Part shown: piece after piece, positions 1-13,200 of the stretch
Numbering within the stretch: the stretch's first letter is position 1
Layout: each line of letters begins with the position of its first letter
Assembly (NCBI GenBank): GCA_048213135.1
Contig: PS015022.1
Span: 261,630 to 325,629 of the forward strand
Direction of reading: 5' to 3'
Length of the DNA stretch: 64,000 bases
Source: Reclinomonas americana ATCC 50394
Lineage: Eukaryota; Jakobida; Jakobea; Jakobida
Made by a program: the position numbers and the translations under genes
The notes under the pieces: generated by a model
What the model was told of the DNA's origin: nothing
What the model saw: the letters and a program-made list of their open reading frames with translations, nothing else
Database searches by the model: none

Positions 1-81
1 AGATGTGTGCACGGTGAGCCTCAGCGAGCAATGTGGTCGTCGTATGTATGTTGTTTTGACTCCGTGGACATGCATCTACAG

Positions 82-432
82 CGCTGGTAACGGTGGGCAG
101 TGAGCGACTGAATGGCGGTGAGATCGAGGCCGCAGTGCGTGTCTTCAACGAGGCGTTGGAGATGCAAGAGGAACTGTCGGGCGGTTGCGATGCCGGAGAC
201 TACTTTAGTATTGGTTGGTTTTGCTGTGCTGTATGGCAGAAGTGCTCGTTCACTCACTCACTCACTCGTCCGCGCAGTGAATGTTATCGCCGACGCCTTC
301 CTGCAGCACTCTGGCGAGGAGCGTCGTGCACTGGACCTGTTCAGCACCGTACTGGCTCGCGTATCGACCACCAGTCCTAATTATCAGTCGCTACGACAAA
401 AGTACGCCGCCGTGCAGAGTCTGCTACAATAA
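82..432 (+). CDS. C-terminal exons of an unrecognised helical (TPR-like) protein
   Basis: Two 3' exons are visible. The first runs from an acceptor at about 81 to 207, and the second from 278 to the TAA at 430-432. The 70-nt intron (208-277, GTATTG...GCAG) joins them in phase: codon 39 of the visible frame becomes ATG. The joined peptide contains AAVRVFNEALEMQEEL and ALDLFSTVLARVS, which look like amphipathic helices of the TPR/solenoid kind. No family can be named from about 115 residues. The 5' part lies left of the window. The stop is only 46 bp from the stop of the convergent homeobox gene. Frame and intron are well supported; the family assignment is a guess. Confidence 0.6.
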
Positions 433-477
433 TAGTGTGTGAAGTGAAATGAATTGAGACTACTAGTACAATATGAT

Positions 478-3310
478 TCAGTGATGACTATCGTGAAAGG
501 CTAGGAGACGCCGCAGGTCGTCCGGCTCCGGTGTTCGTCGTAACGGGTCGAGATCGTTCCCAATCTCCGACGGCAGGTCCAAGTGCTGTCGCTTGTGCGG
601 CACGTCGTCGCCAAAATCAGCGCCACTGCCGCCCATGCCAACAGAGCCGTCGGCCATGGAGGAGAATGTTCGCTTCCGACTACCCTCCACAGTCAGCGTG
701 CCGAGTGGGGTCAGTGCGCCGTCGCCACGCACAGGCGACGGATTGGCGCTGACCGAGTGAAAGGCCGACAGCAGACCGTCGCCAGGCGCCAGCAGACCAA
801 CGAGGTCTGCTGACGGCGGTGGCGGCGGTGGCTGCTGCTGCTGCTGGTGGTGATCTTCCTGCTGCGGGTGTGGTCGGCTGCCGCCCTCCCCGACTCCGTG
901 CCCCTGGGGATGTGTTATTATGGCCGTGGGTACGATTCCTGATGCAGCCGGGAGGTGCTGGAGGTGTGGCAGGTGCGGGAGTGCGTGGAACTGTGAAGCG
1001 GGCAGGGGTACGGCGTACGGCTGCTGCGATTGTGGTGGCAACGCGGACGGCATTGCGACGCCGATTGGCACACCAGACGCGGTCGCAGCAGCTCCGCCGC
1101 CTGCGGGCACAGACGACAACGGATACTGCTGCGTCGCATACTGATGTGGCGAGGCCGGCGTTTGTCGTATGTGGTGCTGCAGCAGCTCCTGCTCCTGCTG
1201 ACGCAACAAGTACGTGTGCAGTGCGGCGGCTCGTGTGGGCGACATGAGTTGCGAGTTTGGAGATGTCGGAATGTCACCGGGCATAAGCTGCTGCACGTAC
1301 GCGAAATGAGTGTGACAGGAGGAAAGAGTCAATGAAAAAAGACACGCACTGTATCGGTTCGGCTGCTGCTGCCAGTCGGCGATTGCGCGACAGGCAGACC
1401 TGCACGCTGTCGCTGCATGGCCAGCAGCTGCGTCAGTGGCAAGATGGAACCGTCGGGCAGTTGCACACTGTAGGCGCTGATGGGCAGGCCCGCGGCACCA
1501 GCGGGCGGGCCAATGTAGTGAGCTCCGTAGTAGCTCATGCCTGCAACAACCACAAGTGCGTATAATGTGTGGGGTGAGCAATAGCGCAGCGATAAAACCC
1601 ACACTTCTGCCAACCGACATGTGTGCGAAAGCAGAACAACGAGCAGAAAACACGACAAGTTGTGAGAAAGAAAACAGAAATACCGACAAAGGCCATGTCC
1701 CCAACCCCAGCAAGCCACACAATGCAACTACTGCAGCAAAGGTCGTAGGCAACATGTAGCGACATTAGATAGGTGCCGCTGTGGTGGGCGCGCGAAGAAA
1801 GGGCGGCGGTGTGCAATGTGCGGTTGTGGGTGCCATGGCGGCCCCACACGCGCCCCATTGCCCACGCGCCAATGCAGGAGTCCTCGCTCACTTGCATGCG
1901 CTTCTCTCACGCAAGATAGCAGGCATTCCAATGAGAAGAGGAATAGAGTGGGAGTGGGGAAATGAGGCAAGAGAGAGCGAACATGTGCGGCAACACGACA
2001 TGCAACAGTGGGCGAGTGAGTGAGCGGACAGTGAAGAAAGGAACCGAGGAGAAGCAGGAGGAGGAGAATGCCCATGTGCGCATAAGGAACACCACGAGGG
2101 TGGAGCCGCGACTGCACAAGTCACTCGAGTGTTTCCTAATTTGGCCATGCGAGAAACCGCGTACCTGCAGCAGAGACGGCGGCAGCCGCGGCAGTGGTGG
2201 CCGACGCCGGATCCATCACCATATCCTCCAACACCTCTGGCACATCTATGCTGGGGTGTCGGGGGGTCGTTGTCGCCGTTTTGCGCTGTGCAGGTGGTCG
2301 ATGTCGCGCTCCGGCCGCCTTCCTTCTCCTCTTCCTCTTCTTGCCGTTCTTGCCATCGACGCTGTCGTCATCGTCGTCGTCATCATCATCATCCTCATCG
2401 TCGTGGTCCACTACATCGTCCTCTTCCCCGCTGTTGTCGTCGGCGGCGGCAGCGGCGGCCTTGCCGGCATCCGCGTCGTCATCGCCGTCGCCGACTCGCA
2501 GAGGTTTCGGGCGTCGCTGTCGCAGCTTGCGTGCACTGGAAGGTGTCGCGGCTGATGCTGCAGCAGCAGAAGCCGCGGCTGTTGGAGTCGTGGTGGTGGT
2601 GGTCGTTGTTGTTGTTGTTGATGTTGTCGTCATTGACGGCATCAGTGGCGTTGGCTTGGACAGGGGCGAGGTGATGGCGGCGGCAGCAGACACACTAAAG
2701 CTGAGCATCAGCTCACGCAGCGCCTGCTCGGGCGACTCGTGGCGGCATCCGGCGGTTCGCTTGCCCACGAGTGCATCAGCACGGTCTTGATACAGTGCAA
2801 TCATGGAGCGCGCCAACTCTTCCACTTGCGCCGGCGTGCGCTCGCGGTTGGTGGGCGTTGGTGGCTCGCCTCCGCCTGAGGGCGACGTGGGCGTGTCATC
2901 GCCACGCTTGCGCTGTTCACGGAAGACCTTGGAACGTTGATTCTGGAACCAATTAAACACCTGTTGCGTCGCCGACGTGGTGATGAGTGGGGTTTTTCAT
3001 GAATACACACACACATGCAAACAAGAACAGGGAGGAGTGTGTGTTTTGCGCGCGCAACTCGTGCCACATCAACGCCAAGCAAGTGTGCGATAAAGTACCG
3101 CTCAGCCTTCTCCGGGTACCGTTCACTGGCAAAGAACGCCTCCAGCAGGTCGCACTGTTCACGCGAAAAGCGGGCTTTTGATTTGGACTTGCGTCGCTGC
3201 ACTCGCGCACCTCCTCCTCCTGCACTGCCTCGTGTTGCTGTGGGAGTGGAGGCAGCAGCCAGTGTGCCTCCCTCGCCAGACGACTGAGTGTCGCTGTCCT
3301 GATCCGACAT
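478..3310 (-). CDS. Homeodomain transcription factor (typical 60-residue class)
   Basis: Four exons join in phase: 3310-3059, 2960-2165, 1540-1350 and 1290-478, giving about 683 residues. The homeodomain lies at about residues 41-100. A basic arm (RRKSKSK) is followed by LLEAFFASERYP and the recognition helix VFNWFQNQRSK, with W48, F49, Q50, N51 and R53 present. Spacing from LE to W48 equals that of Antennapedia, so there is no TALE three-residue loop insertion. The first intron (3058-2961) falls between homeodomain positions 44 and 45, a site also used in several animal homeobox classes. The rest is low complexity: a long acidic D/E run, poly-T, poly-A, poly-H/Q and poly-P tracts and a basic KKRKRRRK segment that could be a nuclear signal. 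It presumably binds DNA as a regulator; targets are unknown. The 624-nt second intron could hide a further small exon. The first donor is GTTGCG. Confidence 0.88.
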
Positions 3311-4179
3311 TCAGGCACACACGTGCACTCCACAGCTCTCTACACAACAGCACGCGCAGGCAAGTGAGCTTACAACTCTGTGTGCGTGCGTGCGTGTGCG
3401 TGTGTGTGTGCTTGCGTGCGTGCGAGAAGAGCGAGGTCGGGGCTAAAAAGTACGCCGATGACCAAATTTGGAAATCTGTGCGTCTCGTGTGTTCGAAGGT
3501 GCACCCGATCGCCGACATAAAAAGCGCGCGAGAGGCACACAAGAATACGCGTATCTCTCTCTGTGTCACACACACACTCTCACTATGCTGTATCTCTGTA
3601 CAGAGAAGGGAAAAGAAAAAAGAAGGGATACCGGACATGGAAGGTGATCGCCGATCAGGCAAGCAAATCCCCACTGTTGCAGTCGCACACACACACACAC
3701 GCACACACACGCACAGCACACACAGCGAAGCCACTTGCCAGTGGTACACACAAGTGAGTGAGTGCGCGTGCTCACTATACATGAGTGCATAAGAGTGAGA
3801 TCCAAGCCGCGCAAGATAACGGTGCATGCATCATGCTGCCTCTTGACACACGCACACTTGCATACATGCTCTCATACACACACACGAGGATGACACACGA
3901 GCAGCGGAGAGAAGCGCGCAGTGACACTTACACAAACGGGAGGCCTGTGCGAGATGGCCGGCCTCACTCACTCACTCACTCGCTCTCACGTGCGCGCACA
4001 CACACACAGCGAGGTGCACTTGATAGAGAGAGAGAATGACACAGAGAGCAAGAGAGAAAGAGAGAGAGCGCGCGACTCGCCTGCACGCGGACGTCTCAAT
4101 GTGTCGGGAATGCGCATCGGTCGGCCGAGTGGACAAGATATCGACGGTCGAGTTCATGCTGCGTTTCTTTTACTCGGAT
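3311..4179. other. Intergenic region with CA/TG microsatellites
   Basis: This lies between the homeobox start codon and the NTH1 stop codon and should hold the homeobox promoter and 5' UTR. It contains (TG)n near 3381-3412, (CA)n near 3681-3720, repeated CACACT/ACTC runs, and GA runs near 4024-4070. Apparent open frames here translate the repeats (runs of HTHTHT) and show no family similarity. I see no RNA gene in it. Confidence 0.6.
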
Positions 4180-5683
4180 TCATCGACAGCAGTGACGGTT
4201 GTAGTCGTAGTTGAGCCTGATTGGGCATTGGCGGCGGCCGCAGCGGCTGCACGGTCGATATTCACTCGTTTTCGCATTTCTGCGCGCCCGACTGGACATC
4301 TGTGCCGAGTGCATTGGGCCGGCGTGGCACAGGTTAGGCATATATGTAGAAGCAAACTGTGAATCGCATATTCGCAACGTGTCATTGATCCGGCATCGCC
4401 AGCATTGCGGGTTCACCGGCTGGCATATGGTTTGTCCAAAGCCCACCTGCGAAAGGCGTCGGCATGTGCATCTCGCTCTCTCTCTCTCTCTCTCCCTCCC
4501 TCAGTGTGTGGCACTGACCAGCAGCGGGTTGATCTCGAACCAGTGCTCACGCGGCAGCCACGACTCGAGTTCCTTGCGTGTGGCCTCCGGGTCCTTGGTC
4601 TGGTGCACCCACCGCAGGCGATTGCTGATGCGGTGCACGTGCACGTCGACACCAATGCCTGTGAGTGATGGACGTCGACGTGTGAGGCGTGCAGCAAGAG
4701 GTGACGGGTGGCACGAAGGCCGAGGCGCACCATCGGTCTGCCCGTACGCAATGCTGAGGAACAGGTAGCCCATCTTCGGTCCAACGCCTGCACACGCCAC
4801 ACCCCGCGCGCACGCGAGTGTTACACAACGAGAGTCATTGTCTCCCCGCCACTCATCGCACCGCACCTGGCAGCGCGCACAGCTCCTCGATGGTGCGCGG
4901 AGTGTCGCCACCGTACTGATCGCGCAACACCTGCGCCGTTCGCTTCAGGTACTCGGCCTTGCGCCGGTAGAATCCCACAGGGTAGATGAGCTGCGACAGT
5001 GTGGCCTCTGGTGTCTCCAGCACCTTGTCCACCGTCAATCCAAAGTCCTTTTTCAACACGGCAATGAGCGTCGCGTCGTCAGTGACACTGACCACCAAAA
5101 AGCGCAACTCGCAATCGTCGCATGGCTGCCGCATTAATGTCGTCCTTGGTCTGCGAACTCAGCATGAGGCTGACCAGATAGTGGAAGCGAATGGTGGCCG
5201 GTGGCGCGCTCAGATCGGCCACTGTGCCGCAACCCGAGCGATCCACTACACACACAAACAGTGAGCGATGGATGCAGACGCAGAGGGAAGGGAGCGACAA
5301 GCCTGGCGCATCGCGATTCTGTGCACGACGAGTGAGCGATGAGAGGAGGCAGATGCAGAGAGAGAGAGAGGGGCGGGCGGAGGCAACGAAACCGCGCGCA
5401 TGAGTTTGATTCCGCGGAGCTGTTCCTCCCAGTGTGGCGGCACCGACGACGCACGACGTTTGGTCTCCGGCTCACCGTCCTCATCCTTCCCGTCCTCTTC
5501 CTCCTCCTCGGTCTTTGGCGGTCTCTCCAACGCAACTTGGATACGTCGCTTCTTCCGCGACGTTCCTCCGTCCGCCGCAGTTATCACGCTCGATTCTGCC
5601 GCCATCACAGTGCTCTCTGTTGCCGCTGTCGTCGCCATCGTCACAGCAGCGCGAGTGAGTTGCGATCGCGTGCGACCGATCAT
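4180..5683 (-). CDS. NTH1: Endonuclease III homologue (bifunctional DNA glycosylase/AP lyase)
   Basis: The predicted enzyme removes oxidised pyrimidines and nicks the abasic site in base-excision repair. Exons (5683-5393, 5318-5303, 5245-5109, 5047-4867, 4787-4731, 4658-4519, 4446-4180) all join in phase, giving about 362 residues. The basic/acidic N-terminal extension is typical of eukaryotic NTH1. Family hallmarks follow: [10 protein letters not shown], the helix-hairpin-helix LPGVGPKM with the catalytic lysine (about K213), the catalytic aspartate in GVDVHVHR (about D232), and four cysteines for the 4Fe-4S cluster (C-X6-C-X2-C-X8-C). The last cysteine spacing is three residues longer than in human NTH1. 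Oddities: exon 2 is only 16 nt and its donor appears to be GC rather than GT; the third intron uses GTTGCG and an AAAAG acceptor, but its removal aligns perfectly with other NTH proteins. The last 70 or so residues after the cluster are unlike the family, so the 3' end may be mis-called. Confidence 0.9.
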
Positions 5684-5917
5684 TTTTCTCGCCGCGTCCT
5701 GCTGGTGTCCCACGGATCGGCCGTTTTGAATCCAATCCCTGGTGAGTGCGCTGTCTCTCTCTCTCTCCCNNNNNNNNNNNNNNNNNNNNTACTACCTACC
5801 GTCGTCGTGTCGCGTCGTCTCTCTCTCTCTCCTCCTCCTCTCTCTCTCCTCCTCTCTCTCTCTCTCTCTCTCTCCCTCACTTGCCCTCCCACAGATCTCG
5901 ACAACTCCTCAAACACA
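5684..5917. promoter_or_regulatory. Divergent promoter region of NTH1 and the EF-hand gene
   Basis: The two start codons face away from each other. On the + side a likely 5' UTR intron runs from 5742 (GTGAGTGCG) to 5894 (CCCACAG) and ends 23 nt before the EF-hand ATG. It is filled with CT repeats and contains a 20-N placeholder gap at 5770-5789, where the satellite probably defeated assembly. The shared promoter would then lie roughly within 5684-5741. No core motif is evident. Confidence 0.5.
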
Positions 5918-7106
5918 ATGTCAGAGAAGAAACCTGCAGCTCGTGAGAGAGGTCGTGCCACTGGACGCAGTCCTTCGCCTGCTCGCGACTCCAGCAAGAA
6001 GCCCTCAGCAGCAGCAGGAGCAGCAGCCGGTCAGCTATTTCCCCCCTCTCTTTGTTGTCCTTATTGTTGATCACGACTCACTGATCATGACGCGTCTCAG
6101 ATGGAGGAGGAGCGCAGCAAGAGCGCAGCTTGTCTCCCACACCTTATCCGCGCTTTCAGGGCCGTCGAAGCGCCAGTTCACAAGCCGCACCACTGCGTAA
6201 GGAAGTTGAGTGCACTCTCTCTCCCTTCCTTCCTCTCCTTCTCTCTCTGACGTTGTGGCGATCAGTGGACAAGCTCGTTGTATCGCGGTGGAGACGGCAC
6301 GCACAGTGGCATTCCGGTGAGCCGACGCGAAGTCGAGGCCGCCTTCCGCTTCTTCGATGTCGGCAACAAGGGCGTGTTGACACCAAAGGATCTGCGCGAT
6401 CGCCTTGGTGTCTTTTACGAGAAGCTCACTCCGCAGGAGTATCGGTGAGAGTTGTCTCATTCAATCTCTCTTCTTCTCATCCTTTGCTCATTCATGTCGC
6501 CGCAGCTTCCTCATCCCGGAAAAGGACTTCACCGTCGACAAGCTGTATGCGCTGCTAGCCAACAACGACCTCACGAATTTTGATCCGGTGCGTGAGGCCT
6601 ACAAGCTGTTTGACCCCGAGGACAAGGGCTTTGTCGACGAGGCCATGTTGCGCAAGTTCATGGGCGCGCTGAACTTTGGCGAGTTGAACGATGAGGACAT
6701 TGAGGCGCTCATCAAGGTCGCTGATACCGACGGCGATGGTGTGATCTCGATGGATGACTTTAGGCACATGCTGGACTCGCAGTTGCGTCTGTGGAGGGAG
6801 TGGAGTGGTTCCTTTTTTCGTTGTATGTGTGGCTCACTCTGTGTGTTCGTGCTCAGGCGCGAGGAGGAGCTCAAGTCGGAGTGGACAGCAGCCGATGCGA
6901 TCGCCATGGCCGAGGAGAAGGAGCGCCAGCGTGCCGGTCTGTCGTCATCAAAGAGCGGTGCTGGCGGCAGGGGTCACGCTGGTGGACCGTCATCTTCGTC
7001 CGTCGGTGCCGGCAGCGGAAGCGGTGGTGGTGGTGCTGGCGGCAGTGGCAGCGGTGGTGTTGTCGGTGATTCGGAGGAGGGTGGTGGATCAGACGATGAC
7101 CTTTGA
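5918..7106 (+). CDS. EF-hand calcium-binding protein
   Basis: Best model: exons 5918-6029, 6160-6196, about 6274-6444, 6506-6781 and 6857-7106, giving about 281 residues. After a basic, Ser/Pro-rich N terminus come two calmodulin-like EF-hand pairs. The first pair (VEAAFRFFDVGNKGVLTPKDL) is degenerate. The last hand, DTDGDGVISMDDF, is a complete calcium loop with D, D, D and D/E ligands. A 'NFDPVREAYKLFDPEDKGFVD' hand, degenerate at position 1 of the loop, lies between them. The arrangement (helical FLIPEKDFTVDKLYALLANN linker between pairs) resembles an EF-hand family seen widely in alveolates and stramenopiles, whose function I do not know. The C terminus is a Gly/Ser-rich tail ending SDDDL. 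The fourth intron has a GTTGCGT donor (6782). The 6160-6280 exon boundaries are uncertain: the third exon needs either an ACAAG acceptor or a different upstream phase. Confidence 0.78.
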
Positions 7107-7201
7107 GGTAGCAGGAGTAGTAGGAGAATGCGCAGAAAAAATTATCGGCAAAATGGTTGGGGAAAAAGAGAATGGATTGTATTGAGCTTCGAGTGTTGTT
7201 G

Positions 7202-10200
7202 TTATCGCTTCGTCATCGCAACAGCGGCAGCACCACGCTCGAACCACATTGCCGGTGTCGTGTTGCGACGGATCGGCAGCTGCAGGGTGACCAGCAAGTC
7301 GGCACGCGTGTGGTTCAGGTACAGCGGCAGGTTGACCATGTGGTTTGCTGTGAGGGAGATTAGCAAACAAACAACAGCAGCAGCATGCCCAAGTTACAGG
7401 AAGCGAACCAATGGGTGGCGTGTCAATGGGCACCCACGAGAAACCCACGAGCGGTAGTGGTGAGTCCACCTCCGACGTGAGCGCCAGTGCGCCGTCCTCG
7501 GCCACCCACTCGGCACTCTCCAACGACAGTCCGACCACACCAAAAGAGTCGGCGGAGACGGCCGACGGATCGCTGCTGTCGAGCACCTTGACTTGCAGGC
7601 GCAGCGTCTCGAGGGAACGGCCGAGCGCGTGTGCCACACTCTGTCGCGTGGCCGTGATGAACGCGCCCGGGAACAGCAGCGCACCCAACTCGATGCGATC
7701 GCGGCAGAAATTGGCGCTGGCCGAGATGCGTTGCAGCTGGCGCACACGCTTCGCAAAGTCGGGCACCCAGTCGCTGAGACGCATCGTCGATGGCACCACG
7801 TAGCGGCGCCAGCCAGACGGGATCAGATCTGCAACGCAACGGGTTGGTGAGCCCGGTGGCGATGCGCGAAAGCACACAAACACACACAAACACACACACC
7901 CTTCTGGATATTCTCCATCAGCGTTCGCGTGTGATTGGTGAGCTTGTTGCGACCCTGGCACACGGAAAGCACGCTGCGAATGTCGGCAAACACGGCCTCC
8001 AGCAGCGAGCTCGCCGCATTGACTTCGCGATCGAAGCAGCGGAAAAGCGGATCCTCCACACGCTCGGCCGTGCGCACCATGCGCTCGAGATTGTCGGGGA
8101 GCACCTGCGTCCACGACTCCACCGCCTGCGCCACTTGGCGGAACACAGCGGAGCCAGAGCCTGCGTTACCGAGAAGTTAGTCATACTCTTCTCTCTCTGG
8201 CTCTCCCACCTCTCCCTCTCTCTCTCTCACCATCGGCTCCACGCGACCCACTGGCTGCGGAAGCGGGCGCCGCGGCAGAAGCGCCACCCTTGGATGGAGT
8301 GCTGGGAGTGACGTAGGCGCTTTCGACCTCGTGCAGCGTCTGCAGCTGGATGGTCTTGGCGAGTGTGTCGGAACCCTCCTTCTCCAGACGCACTCGGGCC
8401 GCGTGCAGCGGAAGACCAATCCACTCCGGTGTCTCCGTGTCCGGCAACTCCTGCACCCACGCCAACACCTGCTCGGTCTCGCGACCCTCCGGCAGTCGGA
8501 TGCCGCTCTCCGAGCCCTCGGCAGTGGACAGCTGCGCCAGCTCGAACGCCAGTGAGTAGCCGCTCGGGGTCAGGAACTTGCGCAGCAGACCCGACAGCAG
8601 GCGCATGTCAAAGTCGTTGTCGACACGACCTCCGTACACGGCTTCCTCCAGCAGCGTGTGCAACGCTGGCCACGGAATCGACTGCGGCGGCACATTGATG
8701 CGTCCATCGGTGACGCTGTCGAGCCAGCTGTCGATCGTGTCCAGCGCAAAGCGCAAGTCACTCTCGTTGAACTCGTACTTTTTGCTCCAGCCTGCCGATG
8801 CGCAGGTGTGAGAGAGGGCGCCAACAGACAGAAATGAAACAAACAGTGGTGAGACAACGCACCAAGAGGAGCAAACTGCAGGCGCTCTTGCACGACGGCG
8901 TGGAACCATGCCAGCAAAACATGCAAGCGGGAGCGCTCGACGGGCGGCTTTTCGATGCGACCACGGTGCACAATCGTGGAGAAGGTGTGCATCAGGTTGG
9001 CCTTGACGCCAGGCGGCTGCTCAAACACCAGCACGCGCGAGCGGCGAATGAGACTGCGTGGCAGCTCCGGGTGGATCTCGGCCGCCAAGAACAGGCGGAA
9101 CGAGGTGTTGTTGATGCCCTTTTCCAACTGCCACGAGTGCAGCTCCTTCTCCAGCTCGGCCAAGTAGCGCGGCACAAGGTGCACATTCTCCAGCAACACC
9201 CAAGCACCCGTCTGTGAGCGGCATTGGCACACGTCGATCAGCAAGGGTCAATGAGCAAACAAGCAAGCACGTGTGTGCACGCACCATCTTGGCATTCGCA
9301 ATGGTCTTTTGCGCCACAGCCACACTCTCGCCCGTGCCCATCGCCACCGTGTTCAAGTGGCGGCGCTTGCTCTCGGCGGCCTCAATCACCGAGCTGCTGG
9401 CCTCGTAGCCCGGTGAGCAGCACAGCATGATCGGCGTGTACACGTCAACCTCGGTGTCGGCGGCGCTCTCCAGCGACGTTGACGGAGGCTGCAGGAAGTC
9501 GCGGCCAAACACGGCCTTTACGAAGCCGCGCAACGCCGACGCCAGTGAGTCCAAACGGAACGACTTGACCACCATCACCGAGAGGAACGACTGACGAATA
9601 GCGGCAGCTGATGCGACACGAGAAAAGGTGAGCTGCACACAACAAGCGGCAAGGCAACCAGACAAAAGAACATACCGCGCTCATCCCGCGGCATCTCGGA
9701 GCGCCAGCATTGCGGCACATGGCGGTGACCGTCGGCCACCGTCAGGAACTCCTTCCACTGCTGCTTCGACGAGTTCATGTGCTCCAGGATGCCAGCAAAG
9801 TCGGGGAAGCGACGCAGCTGCGGGGGCACACACGCATAAGAAAACAACAACGACAACACAAGGAGCGATGAACGCACCTCGAGCAGTGCACGCTTCTGGG
9901 TCGACTTCAAGTTCAAGTCGGCCGGCACGGCAACGGCGGCGAGCTGCTCGTCGGTCACAGCTTGAGCAGACCCCTGCGAACACGTGTTGTTGTTGATGTG
10001 AGACGAGCTCACGACACACACACACACACAACAGAGATGCGTGACGCAACCTTCAGCACAAAGTCCCACTGTTGCGGGTCCATCTCGGACGGCGAGTCCG
10101 ACAGACGAATGTGCGCGAGGCGCACAGCAAATGCCAGTCGATCACGCTCCAGCATACCGCGGCTCACCATCTGGTACAGTGTCACAAAGAGGCGCTCCGT

Positions 10201-13200
10201 CTGCGATACATGTGCAAGCGATGAGTGTGTGTGCAATACGAATCGGCTGCATAGTCCATTATGCGCACCAGCACTTCACACTTCTGGATCGGATCACCAC
10301 TCGGCATGGAGCGATTGACTTGATCGAGCACGCTGCCGAGCACACTGAAGAAGAACTGCAGCGAGTACTGGTAGAGCAGATGCATGTCGGCCATTTGCTC
10401 CATGGCAAAGTAGATGCGACTGGCGGCCACCGACAGCGGCAGGAAAATGTCACTTGCCTACAAGGGGCAGTGAGCGACAGACAGAGAGTATCGGCAGCAC
10501 ACGTCGGTCGGCGTACGCAACAGCCAGCAGTTGTTGCATCATCTGGTTGGTCTCGCTCATCTTTTGCGTAATGTCCTCGGCGTCGCGCTTCAGCCGCTCC
10601 ATGGTGGCAATCAGTGCGTCGTTTTCCAGCAAGTTGCCCTCGCCCTCCGACAGCGCAGTCAACAGACTCTCCTCCAACTTGCGCAGCTCCACATCGAGGA
10701 AGCCCTTCATACGCAGCATCTCGTTGCGGCGCTCCTCAATGTCCGGGCGCACGACCTGTGTGCCAGGGAGGCTTTAAGAAAAACATGTCGTGTCCCGTAG
10801 CAACACATGATCCACCCCACCTTCAGAATCTGCGCCATGGACTGACTCTGCAGGCTCGACGGCGTCACGGTAAAGTTGACAAATGTGACGCGGCTGCACA
10901 GGTCGGGCGGGAACTGCACAGTCGGATCGCGTGTCGACAGGAACACACTGCAGATATTCGACAAGAGTCAGTCATCATCGATCACACGCACGCATCAACA
11001 CAACACGCACGTGAAAGTCGGCGAGAAATCAATGTCGCCCTTGGGCAGCTGGATCAGCTGGCGACCATTGTTGCGCTGGTACTCCTTGTTGAGCACCGGA
11101 TTGAGAATCGGATCAAAGCTCTCCACATCCTGAATGAGCAGCGGGTTGCCGAAACGCAGCGCGCGCTCGAGGTGGTGGTGGAACGACGGGTCAAGGAAAC
11201 TGGTCTTCGCAATGTTGTTGGCCTTGTACGTGTTCATGAGGAAGGCGCATCCTTGGCCAGACGGATCGATGATCAGCGGGTAGCGGTTGTAGCGGTGCAG
11301 GATAATCGCATTCTCCTCGCACAGCTCATCCGCCGGCAGCCGCTGCTCCTGCCACTGCAGGCGCTGCTCGGGGCGAGCCAAAAAGTCCACCACATTCAAC
11401 TCCAGCTGGAATGCAATCTGGGCCGTCTGCAGGAACTTTTCCCACTTCTGTGTACGGCAGCAGCACACGTGAGAATGAATGCCCACATGGATAACACGAG
11501 AGTGATGAGTAGATGACACGAACCGGAAGCAGCACTGTGTGACGATAGTGCTCGTCAAAGTAGCCAATGTAGGCAATGAATGCGGAGGCCATCAGCGAGT
11601 CTGCAGGCGCACAGTCAATTGCCAGACACTGAAGCGCCATAAAGAAAGCAGGGAAAATCCGACGCACCTCCGACCACGGTGGTCATCTGCTGGTCGCAAT
11701 TGTCACGCTGCGACGCCCACCTCGACTTCTCCACCGACAGGTTCTGCATCAGGCGTGTGGAGCGATCGACCTTGTCCTTGACCGTCGCCATTTCCGCCTG
11801 CAATCGTGGGGAGCATGTCAGAAAACGGACGACAAGCGTCGAGAAAAGAAGGCAGAGATTCACCTTGATCAACTGGCCCTGCGCAATCAGCTGGCTGAAT
11901 TCGTCCTTCAGCTTGCCAATGCGGCGCTCGAGATCGTTGACCATCTCGTCGTACACACGCTTCTGGTCTTCGAGCTCGCGACCCTGCGAAATCAGCTGCT
12001 CGACCTCCTGCTGCAGCGGGGCCACACGATCGAGAATGTCCGAGTAGTCAATGAGGGCAGTGACCCATTTGACCATTGGACCGCAAGCCTGTGCGCGCGT
12101 GCAAGCAAATCAACAAAAGAAATATCAATGCGCAGAAAGACAGATGCGCCCCACACGCACCTTGGAGCCATTGTTGACTTTCTCAAAGGTAAAGTTCGGG
12201 TTCTCCAAGTACAGCGAGCGGAGACGCGCACGAGAGCGATCGTCAATCGGTGAACGCGACGGATCCAGCTCGACCAGCGACGCAATGAAACCCTCGGCAC
12301 GGATGGCGGCACGCATCTCAGACCAGTCTGGCGGCTTTTGCATCGATGGATCTGTTCGAGAAAAATTAAATGTCAGCTTGACACCGAAAAAGCGCAGCAC
12401 TCCACCGACAATCTCGTCACACGCAACTCAAGCACATGAGCACGGCGCCGAGTGCGAGCTTGACGACGTCGGGCGGATTGGCCAGCGCACGCATTTCGTT
12501 CATGTGGCTACGCGTGATACCACGCACAGCTGCCTTGGCGTCCTCCAGCGCCGGCTCAGCGCGCAGCAGATCGCGAGTGGCCTCCTCTTGACGACGCTAC
12601 ATCACCCCCCGCCAAACTCATACTGTCAGCAACAACGGAACGAAAAACGACGCATGCTCAGCACATTGCCACGCTCACTGACCTCCACTTCGCCACGCTG
12701 CTGCATGACTTGGCGACCGAGTTGCTCGGCACCGCGTCGCTTCTCCTCGGCCACCTGCTGATCCTGCAGAATCTGCTTCAGCTTGTCATCGGCCTCCTGA
12801 TTCTTGCGCGCCAGCAGAGCCTCGCTCTCGCTCAGCGTCTTGCGCATGGCCACCACCTGCACCCAGCGGATCAGCACACAAAAAAACACACTCCGACAAA
12901 TACCACCACACACAAACACAACACACACCGTCGCCTCGGTCTCCTGCAGCTTGTCGAGACCCGAGTTGAGATGGCGGCGCTTGGCGAGCACTCCGCCGCG
13001 CTTCTCCTTGTACAGCGCGCGGAAATGCTGAATCATGTCGAGATAGTGGCGTGGCGTGATGTAGTTCATGCGACCCTGACGAAGTGACAGGCGCTTGCTG
13101 GCATCGAGGCACGACTTGTGCACGTGCACCAGGTACGACACCAACATGTTGCGCTTGGCCTCCTCATCGCTGCCGTCCAGGAACTCGACAAAGTTGGTGA

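Noticed and set aside
2136-3310. TALE-class homeodomain
   Set aside because: The spacing between helix 1 and helix 2 is canonical; no three-residue insertion.
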